Shown here in pieces: positions 26,816-36,011 of a stretch of DNA of 64,000 nucleotides (the first letter of the stretch is position 1; each line of letters begins with the position of its first letter). The stretch comes from Flammeovirgaceae bacterium UBA7330 (GTDB lineage Bacteria > Bacteroidota > Bacteroidia > Cytophagales > Cyclobacteriaceae), in assembly GCA_002471275.1 (NCBI GenBank), contig DKPQ01000020.1, positions 124,001 through 188,000 of the forward strand, in the 5' to 3' direction. The position numbers were made by a program, and so were the translations under genes. The notes under the pieces are model-generated. The model ran no database searches. It saw nothing but the letters and a program-made list of their open reading frames with translations, and was not told where the DNA came from.

Positions 26816-27634
26816 TCACCTGAATGCTTCTTCCCTATCAAGAAACCGTTCAGGTATTTTTCCTTTTTGTTTAGCAAAAATGGGGGGTGAGACCTGTAAA
26901 AAGGCATACTCATTCAGGATCTCACCGATCGTATAATCCAGTATGATCTTCATACCATAGACATCAGCATAGTTGTATCGAACCAACGTTCCCAGGGCAT
27001 GTGGATCTCCATTCAGATGCTGATCCCATAAAATGGGTGCCTGCTGCCCGGTCATGTCCAGAATATCGTTATCCCGATACATACCAATGGCCTTTTCGAT
27101 CTTCTTTTGACCTCCTCGCAGACCAATCCGCCTGGTTAGGTATCTCAGATCGATATGGCATACTGGAAAATTGGCCTCAGGAAAAGCAGATTTCACTATG
27201 GGGATGTCAAAGCCGGATCCATTAAAGGTCACAATGACCTTTGCACGATCAATCGCCTCCAGCATGGGCTGCGAATCCTCGCCAGTAATATAAAAACCAA
27301 AATCATCTCCCAACGACCAGCCAACAACAGTGATCTGATCGAATCTGAAACCGCTACCCGTCGTCTCAATATCCAGAAACAACACATCTTCCGGACAATG
27401 AAGAGCTATCCTGTAATATTCGGATACCGGCATTCGCTCAATAAAATATTGAAAATTGTTCTGTTCAAAATGTTTGCGAGAAATCTCAAAAGTAGGTTTC
27501 TGCTTTTCAAACAGGCTGAGTTGACGATCAAAAGCTGCCTCGTACTGATCCCAATCCGTGATACCTTTGGCCCACAACTTAGCTTCCTGCTTAAGGTTCA
27601 CTTTTTTCAAATGCAAGAAGGTATTTTGCAGCAT
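26816..27634 (-). CDS. RNase H-fold exonuclease domain protein (RNase_H_2 / YprB-like)
   Basis: A 272-residue protein whose residues 85-260 form a DEDD-type exonuclease fold of the RNase_H_2 family. The first acidic pair is F-L-D-I-E-T-T-G, then F-N-G-S-G-F-D-I-P, and later Y-N-Y-A-D-V-Y-G-M with the final tyrosine-aspartate pair. The N-terminal part is helical. These proteins are assumed to be 3' to 5' nucleases; the physiological substrate is unknown. It is convergent with the DMT transporter gene, stops five bases apart. Confidence 0.82.
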   Translation of the reverse strand: MLQNTFLHLKKVNLKQEAKLWAKGITDWDQYEAAFDRQLSLFEKQKPTFEISRKHFEQNNFQYFIERMPVSEYYRIALHCPEDVLFLDIETTGSGFRFDQITVVGWSLGDDFGFYITGEDSQPMLEAIDRAKVIVTFNGSGFDIPIVKSAFPEANFPVCHIDLRYLTRRIGLRGGQKKIEKAIGMYRDNDILDMTGQQAPILWDQHLNGDPHALGTLVRYNYADVYGMKIILDYTIGEILNEYAFLQVSPPIFAKQKGKIPERFLDREEAFR

Positions 27635-27767
27635 TCGTTAAAGTTAACAGGTAGAAAAGATTATTGCACCATCTATTTTCCTGGAATGCGGAATTTTTCG
27701 GATGGAAGGATAAGGACAAATGTGAAGCGAATTGTTTAACTTATAGCTAGTAACAGCCTATTGAACC

Positions 27768-28691
27768 ATGCCAAAGTTTCACGTAAGCAAATCCATATTC
27801 ATCGAAGCTCCCGAGGACAAAGTTTTTAATATCATCAATGATTTCAGTACCTGGACTACCTGGTCACCCTGGTTGATCATGGAGCCGGAAGCAAAAGTCA
27901 CCGTCTCTGATGACAAGAAATCCTATGAATGGGAAGGAAAGAAAGTGGGAAGTGGGGTGATGAAAATCACTGATGAAAAGAAAAATAAATCCATTTACAT
28001 TGACCTTACCTTCCTTACACCCTATAAGTCAACCGCCAAAGTCTGGTTTGAACTGAAAAAGAAAGACAAGGGAACCACCGTGACCTGGCTGATGGACAGT
28101 AGCCTGCCCTTCTTCATGTTTTGGATGAAAAAGATGATGGTTGCGTTGATAGGCATGGACTACCGACGCGGCCTGGAATTACTCAAGGACTACGTGGAAG
28201 ACGGGAAAGTTCATTCAAAACTGACTTTAACAGGGCCTGGCAGCTATCCCGGGTGTAATTACATTGGCGTTAAAACTGAATGCGCCATTGATGATGTTGG
28301 TCGAGCCATGCAAGCTGATTTTGATACCCTGGGAGCCTTTATAAAGGATAAACCTGATTTGGTCAACGGTCAGCCACTCGCCATTTATCATAAATGGGAA
28401 CTGGTCAAAGGAAGAACCACCTATACGGTTGCTTTCCCGGTAAAAAGTGTTCCAGCTGACCTTCCCAATGGTATCATCTCAGGATCTGTTCCGGCCACAC
28501 CAGTCTACTCCTTGATGCATCAGGGTCCATATCGTCATTTAGGAAATGCCTGGAGTACCATGCAGAACCTCCAAAGGAATAAGGCCTTTAAAATGAATAA
28601 GAAAATAGACCCCTTTGAAAAATATGTGACTATGCCCGGGGAAGTTGCCGACAATAAGCTGAAGACTGAGGTAAGCTTTGCAACTAAGTAA
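27768..28691 (+). CDS. SRPBCC domain fused to GyrI-like effector-binding domain
   Basis: A 307-residue cytosolic protein. Residues 1-145 form a SRPBCC (polyketide cyclase/START-like) domain opening with F-I-E-A-P-E-D-K-V-F-N-I-I-N-D-F-S-T-W. Residues about 155-305 form a GyrI-like/AraC effector-binding domain with Y-S-L-M-H-Q-G-P-Y and F-E-K-Y near the end. Both fold types bind small hydrophobic ligands. No DNA-binding domain is present, so it is likely a ligand-binding or sequestering protein. It is convergent with the sulfatase gene, stops two bases apart. Confidence 0.82.
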   Translation: MPKFHVSKSIFIEAPEDKVFNIINDFSTWTTWSPWLIMEPEAKVTVSDDKKSYEWEGKKVGSGVMKITDEKKNKSIYIDLTFLTPYKSTAKVWFELKKKDKGTTVTWLMDSSLPFFMFWMKKMMVALIGMDYRRGLELLKDYVEDGKVHSKLTLTGPGSYPGCNYIGVKTECAIDDVGRAMQADFDTLGAFIKDKPDLVNGQPLAIYHKWELVKGRTTYTVAFPVKSVPADLPNGIISGSVPATPVYSLMHQGPYRHLGNAWSTMQNLQRNKAFKMNKKIDPFEKYVTMPGEVADNKLKTEVSFATK

Positions 28692-28692
28692 T

Positions 28693-30138
28693 TTACTCAG
28701 CAGGCAGTACTCTTAGTCCAACCGGTGGTTGGTTTGCCTCCTCAATTCGCTGATCCAGCAAGTATGACATCTGATTAATAATCTCGGTGTACGCTTCCTC
28801 ATTAGCCAGGTTAATCATTTCCTGAGGATCTTTTTTGAGGTCATAGAGCTCAAGCATTCCCGGTCCGCCTTCACCCCATCGGGTAAATCGATAATCCTTA
28901 GTTCTGACGGTGTAGTCTGAATATACCTGGGTAAGAATTGACTCCCTGATTTCCCTGTCAGCATCTTTCAAAATAGGGACAAGACTTTTTCCTGCCAGGT
29001 ATTCCGGAGTGGGTACCCGGGCCAGCTCACACAGGGTAGGATAGAAATCAATCATCTCTACAAATGAATCTGTTGTGGATCCACCATTTGCAATATCAGG
29101 ATCATAAATGATCAATGGAATACGCCCGGAGTTTTCAAACAAAGTCAGTTTTTGAAAATAATCATGCTCACCCATGTGGTATCCATGATCTGATGTAAAT
29201 ACGATGATCGTATTGTCCGACAGGCCCAAACTGTCCAGGGCATCGACCACACGACCAACCTGATCATCCAGAAAACTAATCGTAGCATAATAAGCATGAA
29301 TAGCGGATCGTTTCACAGAATCAGGAAGGTTATTTTGTACATCCCACCTGGTGAGATACTTCACTGCAGGCTCGGGAATGGTAGAAAAGTAACCTTCAGG
29401 GACAGAAGGAACCACGATTTCTGATGGATCATACATCTCAAAATACTCCTTCGGGGCTACATAGGGTGTATGGGGTTTATAGAATCCCACCCCCAGAAAA
29501 AAGGGCTTCTGGCTGTCTTTATATTCAGACAATAGTTCAATGGCTTGTGTGGCTACGAGCCCATCCGTATGTTGCTCCCCACCCTCTTCTGTCGCCAACC
29601 AACTGAGTGTTGCTCCAAAACGGCCCGGAGAAAGGGTAAAGATCTGGTCTTCCAGCTCCTTGTCTACACCCCTTGGGTAATACCGCCTGTTCCAGGACAG
29701 TGAATCATCATGACCCGTAGTGCCAATACCTCTTGGATTGTCATAGTGATAGATCTTACCCACCCGGGTAGCTTCATAGCCAGCATTCATGAAAGCCTGA
29801 CTCATGGTGACCACTTCCGGAACATGGTCCCTGATATAATCCCTGAGCTGATGATGCCCTGTCTGATCAGGATATAGGCCTGTCATCATACTGGCCCTGG
29901 AGGGACCACATAAGGGGAAGTTGCAATAGGTCTTGTTGAAAAGCATCCCTCTTTCTGCTAACCGATCAATGTTTGGGGTTTTGACCAGGTAGTGATCATA
30001 CACTCCTAAATTGTCATTCAGGTCATCAGCAATGATGAAGAGGATGTTTTTACTCCTGACATGGTCGTCTGCACAAGAGCATAATAAAATAAAGGAGACT
30101 GTCAGTAAATAGAAAAGTTGAGGAAATAGGGATTTCAA
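28693..30138 (-). CDS. Sulfatase, iduronate-2-sulfatase-like, lipoprotein
   Basis: A formylglycine-dependent sulfatase of about 481 residues. The metal-binding A-D-D lies soon after the signal and C-G-P-S-R-A-S near residue 77 carries the cysteine converted to formylglycine. F-T-S-D-H-G-Y-H-M-G-E-H supplies further ligands. It resembles iduronate-2-sulfatase-type enzymes that act on sulfated glycans, such as algal polysaccharides. The N-terminus has a lipobox L-L-C-S-C. I use the TTG at 30138, 17 bases after the preceding stop. Upstream ATGs at 30240 and 30201 would overlap that gene and place a long hydrophilic stretch before the signal. No maturase gene is in the window. Confidence 0.88.
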   Translation of the reverse strand: MKSLFPQLFYLLTVSFILLCSCADDHVRSKNILFIIADDLNDNLGVYDHYLVKTPNIDRLAERGMLFNKTYCNFPLCGPSRASMMTGLYPDQTGHHQLRDYIRDHVPEVVTMSQAFMNAGYEATRVGKIYHYDNPRGIGTTGHDDSLSWNRRYYPRGVDKELEDQIFTLSPGRFGATLSWLATEEGGEQHTDGLVATQAIELLSEYKDSQKPFFLGVGFYKPHTPYVAPKEYFEMYDPSEIVVPSVPEGYFSTIPEPAVKYLTRWDVQNNLPDSVKRSAIHAYYATISFLDDQVGRVVDALDSLGLSDNTIIVFTSDHGYHMGEHDYFQKLTLFENSGRIPLIIYDPDIANGGSTTDSFVEMIDFYPTLCELARVPTPEYLAGKSLVPILKDADREIRESILTQVYSDYTVRTKDYRFTRWGEGGPGMLELYDLKKDPQEMINLANEEAYTEIINQMSYLLDQRIEEANQPPVGLRVLPAE

Positions 30139-30154
30139 TGAAATTGAAGAATAG

Positions 30155-30571
30155 CTACTGGTTTTCACTTCCCTTGCTGACAAATTGTTGGTTACTTCCA
30201 TAAACAGTATACTCCTGCGTTTGTGTGAATGCTCTAACATAGTATGTGGACCCGGGATTCAATCCCGCGGATATAAAGACAGAAAAGTCTTCCGCCTGGA
30301 TATTTTCATCAACTGCATATATATCTGTTGAGGGTGTTCTTAGAGTGGGGAAAGGAGTTTCGTTCCAAACAAATCCATAGCTTATTATTTGACTCTCACC
30401 ACGATATCTAAACTCTGCATTAAAACGAGCACCCTTTTCTGAAATCTCTGTTACAGCCCTGGTCAAAAGTCGGGGGAAATCCCGCGGAGTAGCTTCGAAA
30501 ACTTCATCATCACATCCTGAAGCTGCAACTATTAATAAAATGAATAGGGTAAATGAGAAAGTTGTTTTCAT
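30155..30571 (-). CDS. Predicted lipoprotein, one fibronectin III-like domain
   Basis: A 138-residue protein with a lipoprotein signal, lipobox A-A-S-G-C, followed by about 100 residues ending with L-N-P-G-S-T-Y-Y-V-R-A-F-T. That last segment is the usual G-strand pattern of fibronectin type III-like domains in Bacteroidota surface lipoproteins. It overlaps the upstream barrel gene by four bases (ATGA) and precedes the sulfatase. No specific function can be assigned. Confidence 0.72.
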   Translation of the reverse strand: MKTTFSFTLFILLIVAASGCDDEVFEATPRDFPRLLTRAVTEISEKGARFNAEFRYRGESQIISYGFVWNETPFPTLRTPSTDIYAVDENIQAEDFSVFISAGLNPGSTYYVRAFTQTQEYTVYGSNQQFVSKGSENQ

Positions 30572-31770
30572 CTATAGATAAAGAAAATGCTCAAATTCAA
30601 TTTATTGTTTGCGGCAGTAAATCCACTATCGTTATCAAATTGAAATATATAAGCATAGCGCAAACTTATTCCCACATCAACGGACCCAATGCTGTGTGAA
30701 ATACCAATTCCACTGTAAACTCCCCCTTGATAGCCTCGGATTTCAAACATTTCAGTATCCTCTGATACTTTTACCCGATTCTGTTCATCTACTGACTCTG
30801 TAGTGAGTAATGATTCTTTTTTGGTTAAAATATCATTGTTGATTCCAGCATTCAATAGCAATGAATTTTTTGGCCCTAAAGGCAAATCAAAAAGCATGGT
30901 AACCGGGATGGAAACTGTCCCTATTGAGAGAAAAGTATCGTGGAAATAAAGGTCATTTACCAACCCATATGATACAAACTGTTGATAGCTCGCCCTGGAA
31001 TATAATGTCTCTATTTGGAGACCTAACCTCTCGGAAAATTTGGGGAAAAATACTTGCATCATTAGCCCTACAGAAGGATCCTGAGAAACGTAGTTCTCAG
31101 CAAATCCTAAAAAGGATTCCTTATATAGCTGATTGACATTATTGATTCCTATGCTTGATTTTGTATACCCAAACGTGAGACCAACATCAATTTTCATCCG
31201 CCTTTCTGTCCCCCCGTAATCTACGTATGATGCGCCCCTGCATTCACTATATTCTATCGTTAGTTTACTTAGGGTTTTGATTTGCATTTTCAGGGATGAC
31301 ATCCTCCCCATAGGGTTTTGAATACAATCACTTATCATGTAAGATACAATTCCCTTCCACTTGGTATCTTCCATCACACCTTCTCTTCCATCAATTTCAC
31401 GGGCCACAAGCTGTGTTTTAAGCTCTCGTATCTCAGCTCCCTTCTTCAGAAAGAATGTAGTGTCTGATTGATACAAACTAAGCTCCCCTATGATGTGCGC
31501 TTCTACAAACTTATCTTTTGAGATCCCTGAAGCAAAGTACCTTCCATCGTCAAATCCATAGCCGTCGATATCAGCGGGAAAATATTGACGCTCCATCCCA
31601 TTGCTTTTGAAGATGCAACTCTCTAAATATTTACCGTAAGCCTGATAGGCAATCTGCCCTCTTATTGTATCATTTTGATTTTGAACAATATACCCATTTC
31701 GAAAATCCAGGGCATAACAGTTTGCTAGTATAACAAGACTTAAGAGTATCGGGATGCAATGCTTAAACAC
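30568..31770 (-). CDS. Predicted outer-membrane beta-barrel protein
   Basis: A 400-residue protein with an N-terminal signal peptide (residues 1-20). A roughly 150-residue periplasmic region contains G-Y-I-V-Q-N-Q-N-D-T-I-R-G, and the rest is amphipathic beta strands ending L-S-I-F-F-I-Y-R with a terminal aromatic strand. The Y-I-V-x-N-x-N-D-T-I-x-G opening recurs in uncharacterised Bacteroidota barrel proteins. It leads the operon with the lipoprotein and probably the sulfatase. Function unknown. Confidence 0.72.
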   Translation of the reverse strand: MFKHCIPILLSLVILANCYALDFRNGYIVQNQNDTIRGQIAYQAYGKYLESCIFKSNGMERQYFPADIDGYGFDDGRYFASGISKDKFVEAHIIGELSLYQSDTTFFLKKGAEIRELKTQLVAREIDGREGVMEDTKWKGIVSYMISDCIQNPMGRMSSLKMQIKTLSKLTIEYSECRGASYVDYGGTERRMKIDVGLTFGYTKSSIGINNVNQLYKESFLGFAENYVSQDPSVGLMMQVFFPKFSERLGLQIETLYSRASYQQFVSYGLVNDLYFHDTFLSIGTVSIPVTMLFDLPLGPKNSLLLNAGINNDILTKKESLLTTESVDEQNRVKVSEDTEMFEIRGYQGGVYSGIGISHSIGSVDVGISLRYAYIFQFDNDSGFTAANNKLNLSIFFIYR

Positions 31771-31861
31771 GGTAGCTTGTCAAATTTGGGTATTACCATT
31801 GTTTGACAGACTAATCTAACCGTTTTAAGTGTAATTGCAAATAAAATAAGTGATTCCAGCG

Positions 31862-33994
31862 CTATAGCCTCACCCGTATTCCAGGACCAATCAAACTAAA
31901 CAGTTTCCTATCCTTAAGAAGATATCCGAACCCTGCATGAAGTGGAAAGGAAAGTTTATTATCACTGGATATTGGATAGAGTGACCCAACTACAACCAGA
32001 CCAATATCCTGTTCATTGGCAGTATTATCTGCATTGAAATTAAATGCATTAATGGCTATAAAACCTGCACCAACTTTATAGGGCCTGTATTTAGCAATCT
32101 TGCCAGGTTGATAAAAACTCATCTGCCACATCATCGCAAAACTGATACCTCCGAAATTATCAAAACTCTCAGACCCAGACTTCAAAATCAAAAGACCGGC
32201 CGGGAACGATACATCAATGTCAAATGTATAGTCCCGCTTCAGATAGATCACAATTTTTTTAGTTTGACCCTTTCCTCCATATTTTTCTTTCACATGGGAA
32301 ACGGTCAAATCAATCCTTGACCATTCCTCCAGATCAAAGGTTTTTTTAGCTAAGTGATTGTTTAAGTTGACATCATCAGACCTGCATTCATCCACATTAT
32401 AAAAAGAATACCGTGGCGACCTTTCCGAAGGGCATATTGCCAGCTGTTCAAACTTATAAAGTTCAATCAGGTTACCTTTCTTGTTACTTACCTTGACATC
32501 TATCGTCAGGTACTGTACACCATTGATATTGAGGTTCTGATCAATTAAAGCCCGGTCAAAAGAAAAGATCAGATCCGTGATGGTCTTGTCATAGTAGATC
32601 GGCTTATCAATGTCACTTACTACGTGTTGCTCATCGCCAAAATCCAAAATCACATAGTCAAATGCTTTGGGCTTCTGATACTCTCTCACGGCCAATGACT
32701 TTCCGGTACTTTGATTGTGATTAAAGATTTCTATTTTACTCGTAGCAATAGACATGGGGACCCGAAACTCAAAAGAAGCAATGTTCTCATTTTGAAAGGC
32801 CGAATCCGGACTTATCCTACCTATGCCCTGAAAGGCGAAATTGGCTTTGTGCATACCGTCCCCCTCAAAACGGACACCAATGGTTTCTCCCGGGTAGACC
32901 ACATTGGTCTTTTCCCAATCCCGACCTTCCCGCTTGATGGAAATAGTCTGGATATTGGTTTTAGGTGTGATGTCCAGGTTAGTGACAAACCGTGGCTCGT
33001 CTCCATCTTTTATGTATAAATAGCCCTCGGATTTTCTATGGAATGCATACACCCTTAAAAGGCAAAGAATCTTATCATTGTTGAGCCGGTTTTTAGTAAA
33101 TAATTCCGCAATCAATGGCCCACCTACGGCTTCCTGATTTTCTACTCGGTAGGTCTTGCCAATTTTGAGGTTGTAATGATTGTCTAACTGTATCTCGATG
33201 TCGCTGGCCTTATCATCCTGAGGAGTGACTTCCTGCTTGTCAAACTGAAGGAAGGCCAATCTACCCGCCATAACCCTGAACCGTTGGTAAATAGAATCTG
33301 CTTTGTAGGTGAGTTTGCCATTCTTCAGGGAAGGGTTCTTTGCCATGAAATCTATTTCTATGAACTGACTGCCCAACTCATTGGGAACAAGATGAAGGAA
33401 CAGCTGCTCCCCACTTCGAGTCACCCTGTAGTCAATGGGTAGACCTTCTGTCCAGCGATTTTCGACTTGAATATTGTCAATGTTATTTGTGGTGAGCTCA
33501 AAGGTCTTTTCTTCACCAATGTATAATTCTGTGAGCGTTGGATAAAAATCAACGTAAGTTTCTGTGTAGGCCTGTAGTGGGATCTCAGTCATCACGGTGG
33601 TATTTGCATTGATTTTGATCATCACCATGAACTTGAGAAAATTGGACTGATCCAGATCCCTGAACCTGACTTTGAACCTGGCAAACGTCTCAAATTGCAC
33701 CACCGGATCAACGATCTCGAAATCTTCTGTTTTGATCAACTCCAGGCTTTCAAAAGTTACCCCTTGTTTTTTGAAGAGATAGACTTCCATGACCGTTTGA
33801 TCATAATTGTATCGAAATGCCAGTTTTTCCTCAAAATCATTGACACGAATCCTGTCTCTTGTCCATGTATACTCAGCCGAATCTACATACAGCCTGACCT
33901 CAGAAAAAAATTCTTTTACAGGTGCAGGTTGCGCAAAAGCCAGATTTGATGAGAGGATAAAAAGTGAAATGAGAGCTAATGATTGAAGCCGCAT
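31862..33994 (-). CDS. Large secreted protein of unknown function
   Basis: A 710-residue protein with a clear signal peptide (cleavage after A-F-A near residue 21). The body is rich in predicted beta strands with repeated Ig- or carrier-like segments and few cysteines. The last 110 residues contain glycine- and aromatic-rich strands (S-F-Y-Q-P-G-K, G-A-G-F-I-A-I-N-A-F-N-F) and could form membrane-associated strands. I do not recognise a family. It lies on the same strand 91 bases upstream of the barrel gene and may belong to the same group. No close paralogue is visible here. Confidence 0.7.
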   Translation of the reverse strand: MRLQSLALISLFILSSNLAFAQPAPVKEFFSEVRLYVDSAEYTWTRDRIRVNDFEEKLAFRYNYDQTVMEVYLFKKQGVTFESLELIKTEDFEIVDPVVQFETFARFKVRFRDLDQSNFLKFMVMIKINANTTVMTEIPLQAYTETYVDFYPTLTELYIGEEKTFELTTNNIDNIQVENRWTEGLPIDYRVTRSGEQLFLHLVPNELGSQFIEIDFMAKNPSLKNGKLTYKADSIYQRFRVMAGRLAFLQFDKQEVTPQDDKASDIEIQLDNHYNLKIGKTYRVENQEAVGGPLIAELFTKNRLNNDKILCLLRVYAFHRKSEGYLYIKDGDEPRFVTNLDITPKTNIQTISIKREGRDWEKTNVVYPGETIGVRFEGDGMHKANFAFQGIGRISPDSAFQNENIASFEFRVPMSIATSKIEIFNHNQSTGKSLAVREYQKPKAFDYVILDFGDEQHVVSDIDKPIYYDKTITDLIFSFDRALIDQNLNINGVQYLTIDVKVSNKKGNLIELYKFEQLAICPSERSPRYSFYNVDECRSDDVNLNNHLAKKTFDLEEWSRIDLTVSHVKEKYGGKGQTKKIVIYLKRDYTFDIDVSFPAGLLILKSGSESFDNFGGISFAMMWQMSFYQPGKIAKYRPYKVGAGFIAINAFNFNADNTANEQDIGLVVVGSLYPISSDNKLSFPLHAGFGYLLKDRKLFSLIGPGIRVRL

Positions 33995-34069
33995 AGAAAG
34001 TTGAATTTTTGCAAAGATGTATAATTCCCTTCAACGCTTAATACGAAAAGATATTTAATAGAGGCTATG

Positions 34070-35284
34070 TTAAAAAGATGAAATCTCTTCAGTAATAATT
34101 TCTGGTTTGCCCTCGATGGTCTTATGCACTGGGCATTTATCAGCAATCTCAATGAGCCGATTTCTTTGTTGATCGGTCAAATCTCCTTCCAGCTTGATAA
34201 ATCGTTTGATCTGATCAATCTTGGATTTCACTCCATCTACTGAAACACCATCAGTAGCATGCACTTTTTCATGTGTGAGCTTTACTTTCACCTCTTTAAG
34301 ATCAATTTTTTTGTGGTCGGCATACATCCTCAGGGTCATAGCCGTACACGTCCCCAGGGCAGACAACAGATAGCCATAAGGGGATGGTCCAAGATCATTT
34401 CCACCCTGTTCCTCCGGCTCGTCAGCGATCATATGATGTTTTCCGGCGGTAATTTCCGTTACAAAACCTTTGTCGGAGATTCTTGTCCAAACTTCCCCTT
34501 CCGGCGCTACAGGCTCTTTTTCCACCTCGAGATAGCGGGAAGCCCAGGGAGCAATGATACTGCCTGCATACATGGAGTCTGCAGTGTTTGTCATGAGATG
34601 ATCAGAACCATCGAGGCTGACAAAGCTCTTGGGGTGCATAGCGGCATTGTATATTTCGGCAGCGTTTTCGATGCCTACTATGCTATCCTGTGGAGAATGC
34701 ATGATGAGTAAGGGTTTCTTCAAAGCATGAATAATCTTTTTGGAATCGTTTTTCTCCAGATCTTCAATCAGCTGTTTTTCAATGGTGAAATTTCTTCCCC
34801 CGATATCCACCTCAGCTTTTCCTGTTTTTTCAATTTCATCCTGAGAGCCTTTAAAAAGCTTTCTGACATGGGCAGGGGTGGACGGTGCCCCAATGGTCAC
34901 TATTGCTTCCACCTTCTCCATCGACCCGGCCACATGAAGCATAGCGGCACCACCCAGTGAATGACCAACGAGAATTTTCGGTGCTTCATGTTCATTTTCC
35001 AGATATTCATAAGCCTTTTTCAGGTCATCCAGGTTGCTGGAAAAATTCGTCTTTGAAAATTCTCCCTCACTCTGTCCCAAACCGGTAAAATCAAACCTGA
35101 AAACGGCCATATCTGACTGTGTCAATGCCCGGCTGATATTTTCAACTGTCTTAAGATTTTTTGAACAGGTAAAGCAGTGAGCAAATAAGACAAATGCTTT
35201 TGGATCACCCACCAATGGGAAATCTATTTTAGCTGCCAACTTCAAACCTGCTGAATTTGTAAAATTGATATTAACTGTTTTCAT
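34070..35284 (-). CDS. Bifunctional alpha/beta hydrolase - OsmC family protein
   Basis: A 404-residue fusion. Residues 1-250 form an alpha/beta hydrolase with the nucleophile elbow G-H-S-L-G-G near residue 108, an acidic S-P-Q-D-S-I segment and G-S-D-H-L with the catalytic histidine. Residues about 265-404 form an OsmC-like domain with G-T-C-T-A-M-T and C-P-V-H-K-T, the two cysteines that reduce organic hydroperoxides. The fusion is known in Bacteroidota. The hydrolase substrate is unknown. Confidence 0.9.
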   Translation of the reverse strand: MKTVNINFTNSAGLKLAAKIDFPLVGDPKAFVLFAHCFTCSKNLKTVENISRALTQSDMAVFRFDFTGLGQSEGEFSKTNFSSNLDDLKKAYEYLENEHEAPKILVGHSLGGAAMLHVAGSMEKVEAIVTIGAPSTPAHVRKLFKGSQDEIEKTGKAEVDIGGRNFTIEKQLIEDLEKNDSKKIIHALKKPLLIMHSPQDSIVGIENAAEIYNAAMHPKSFVSLDGSDHLMTNTADSMYAGSIIAPWASRYLEVEKEPVAPEGEVWTRISDKGFVTEITAGKHHMIADEPEEQGGNDLGPSPYGYLLSALGTCTAMTLRMYADHKKIDLKEVKVKLTHEKVHATDGVSVDGVKSKIDQIKRFIKLEGDLTDQQRNRLIEIADKCPVHKTIEGKPEIITEEISSF

Positions 35285-35375
35285 AGCTATTTGGGAAAGA
35301 TTTCTTTTAAATTTAGTCGGATGGAAACCTTTACTTTAGTAAATTGTCCTTAAGATTAAAATAAACAAGTTACAA

Positions 35376-36011
35376 TTGATTCGAGCCTTTCTCATAGTAT
35401 TCTTTGCTATCATGCTGTTAAAGTCAGCAGCTGGACAAGTATTGCACTATGAAGTAGTACGAAATGGGAAGCCAATTGGTACCGTGGACGTAGTGAGAAC
35501 GATTGAAAACGGCATTGAGACCTATTCACTTGAAAACGTGGTAGAGTTTAAGGTGCTTTTCACGTTCAATATCAAATATGTGCTGAAAGAGCAGTTTAAA
35601 GACGGTATGCTTATCTCAGGTGAGGGATTCAATACCCTGAATGGGTCTACACAGAAAAAGACATCCATTGACTTTAAAAACGGGAAATATAAACTCATTA
35701 TTGATGGGATTGAAGGTTATGTAGAATCAGGGGATACCATAAAATATGCTGCTTCCCAGGTATATCACCAGGAGCCTCGGGGAAATGAGAAAATGTATTC
35801 TCAATACTTCGGAAGATACCTGCAATTCAAAAAGATCGGAGACCATAAATATAGCCTGTCTTCTCCTGACGGTGATAATATCTATGAATATCAAAACGGG
35901 TTTTGTACCAAAGTGCACGTATCCAGGGACTATGCTTCATTTTCTATTGTGATGAAACCTGAAAGCCTGGCAGACGTGAAACGTAATGGGTACCAAAGTC
36001 CACGGAAATGA
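35376..36011 (+). CDS. DUF6134-type secreted protein
   Basis: A 211-residue protein with a signal peptide (cleavage after S-A-A-G). A beta-rich body begins L-H-Y-E-V-V-R-N-G-K-P-I-G-T-V, typical of the DUF6134 family of single-domain periplasmic proteins. The start is a TTG at 35376, needed for the full signal; an ATG 36 bases later would give a shortened one. It is coupled to the next gene by an ATGA overlap. Function unknown. Confidence 0.7.
   Translation: MIRAFLIVFFAIMLLKSAAGQVLHYEVVRNGKPIGTVDVVRTIENGIETYSLENVVEFKVLFTFNIKYVLKEQFKDGMLISGEGFNTLNGSTQKKTSIDFKNGKYKLIIDGIEGYVESGDTIKYAASQVYHQEPRGNEKMYSQYFGRYLQFKKIGDHKYSLSSPDGDNIYEYQNGFCTKVHVSRDYASFSIVMKPESLADVKRNGYQSPRK

Noticed and set aside
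27155..27739. Plus-strand open frame of 194 residues
   Set aside because: It is antisense to the RNase H-fold gene, with no signal, domain or promoter of its own.
34259..34711. Plus-strand open frame of 150 residues
   Set aside because: It is antisense to the hydrolase-OsmC fusion, whose motifs are intact.
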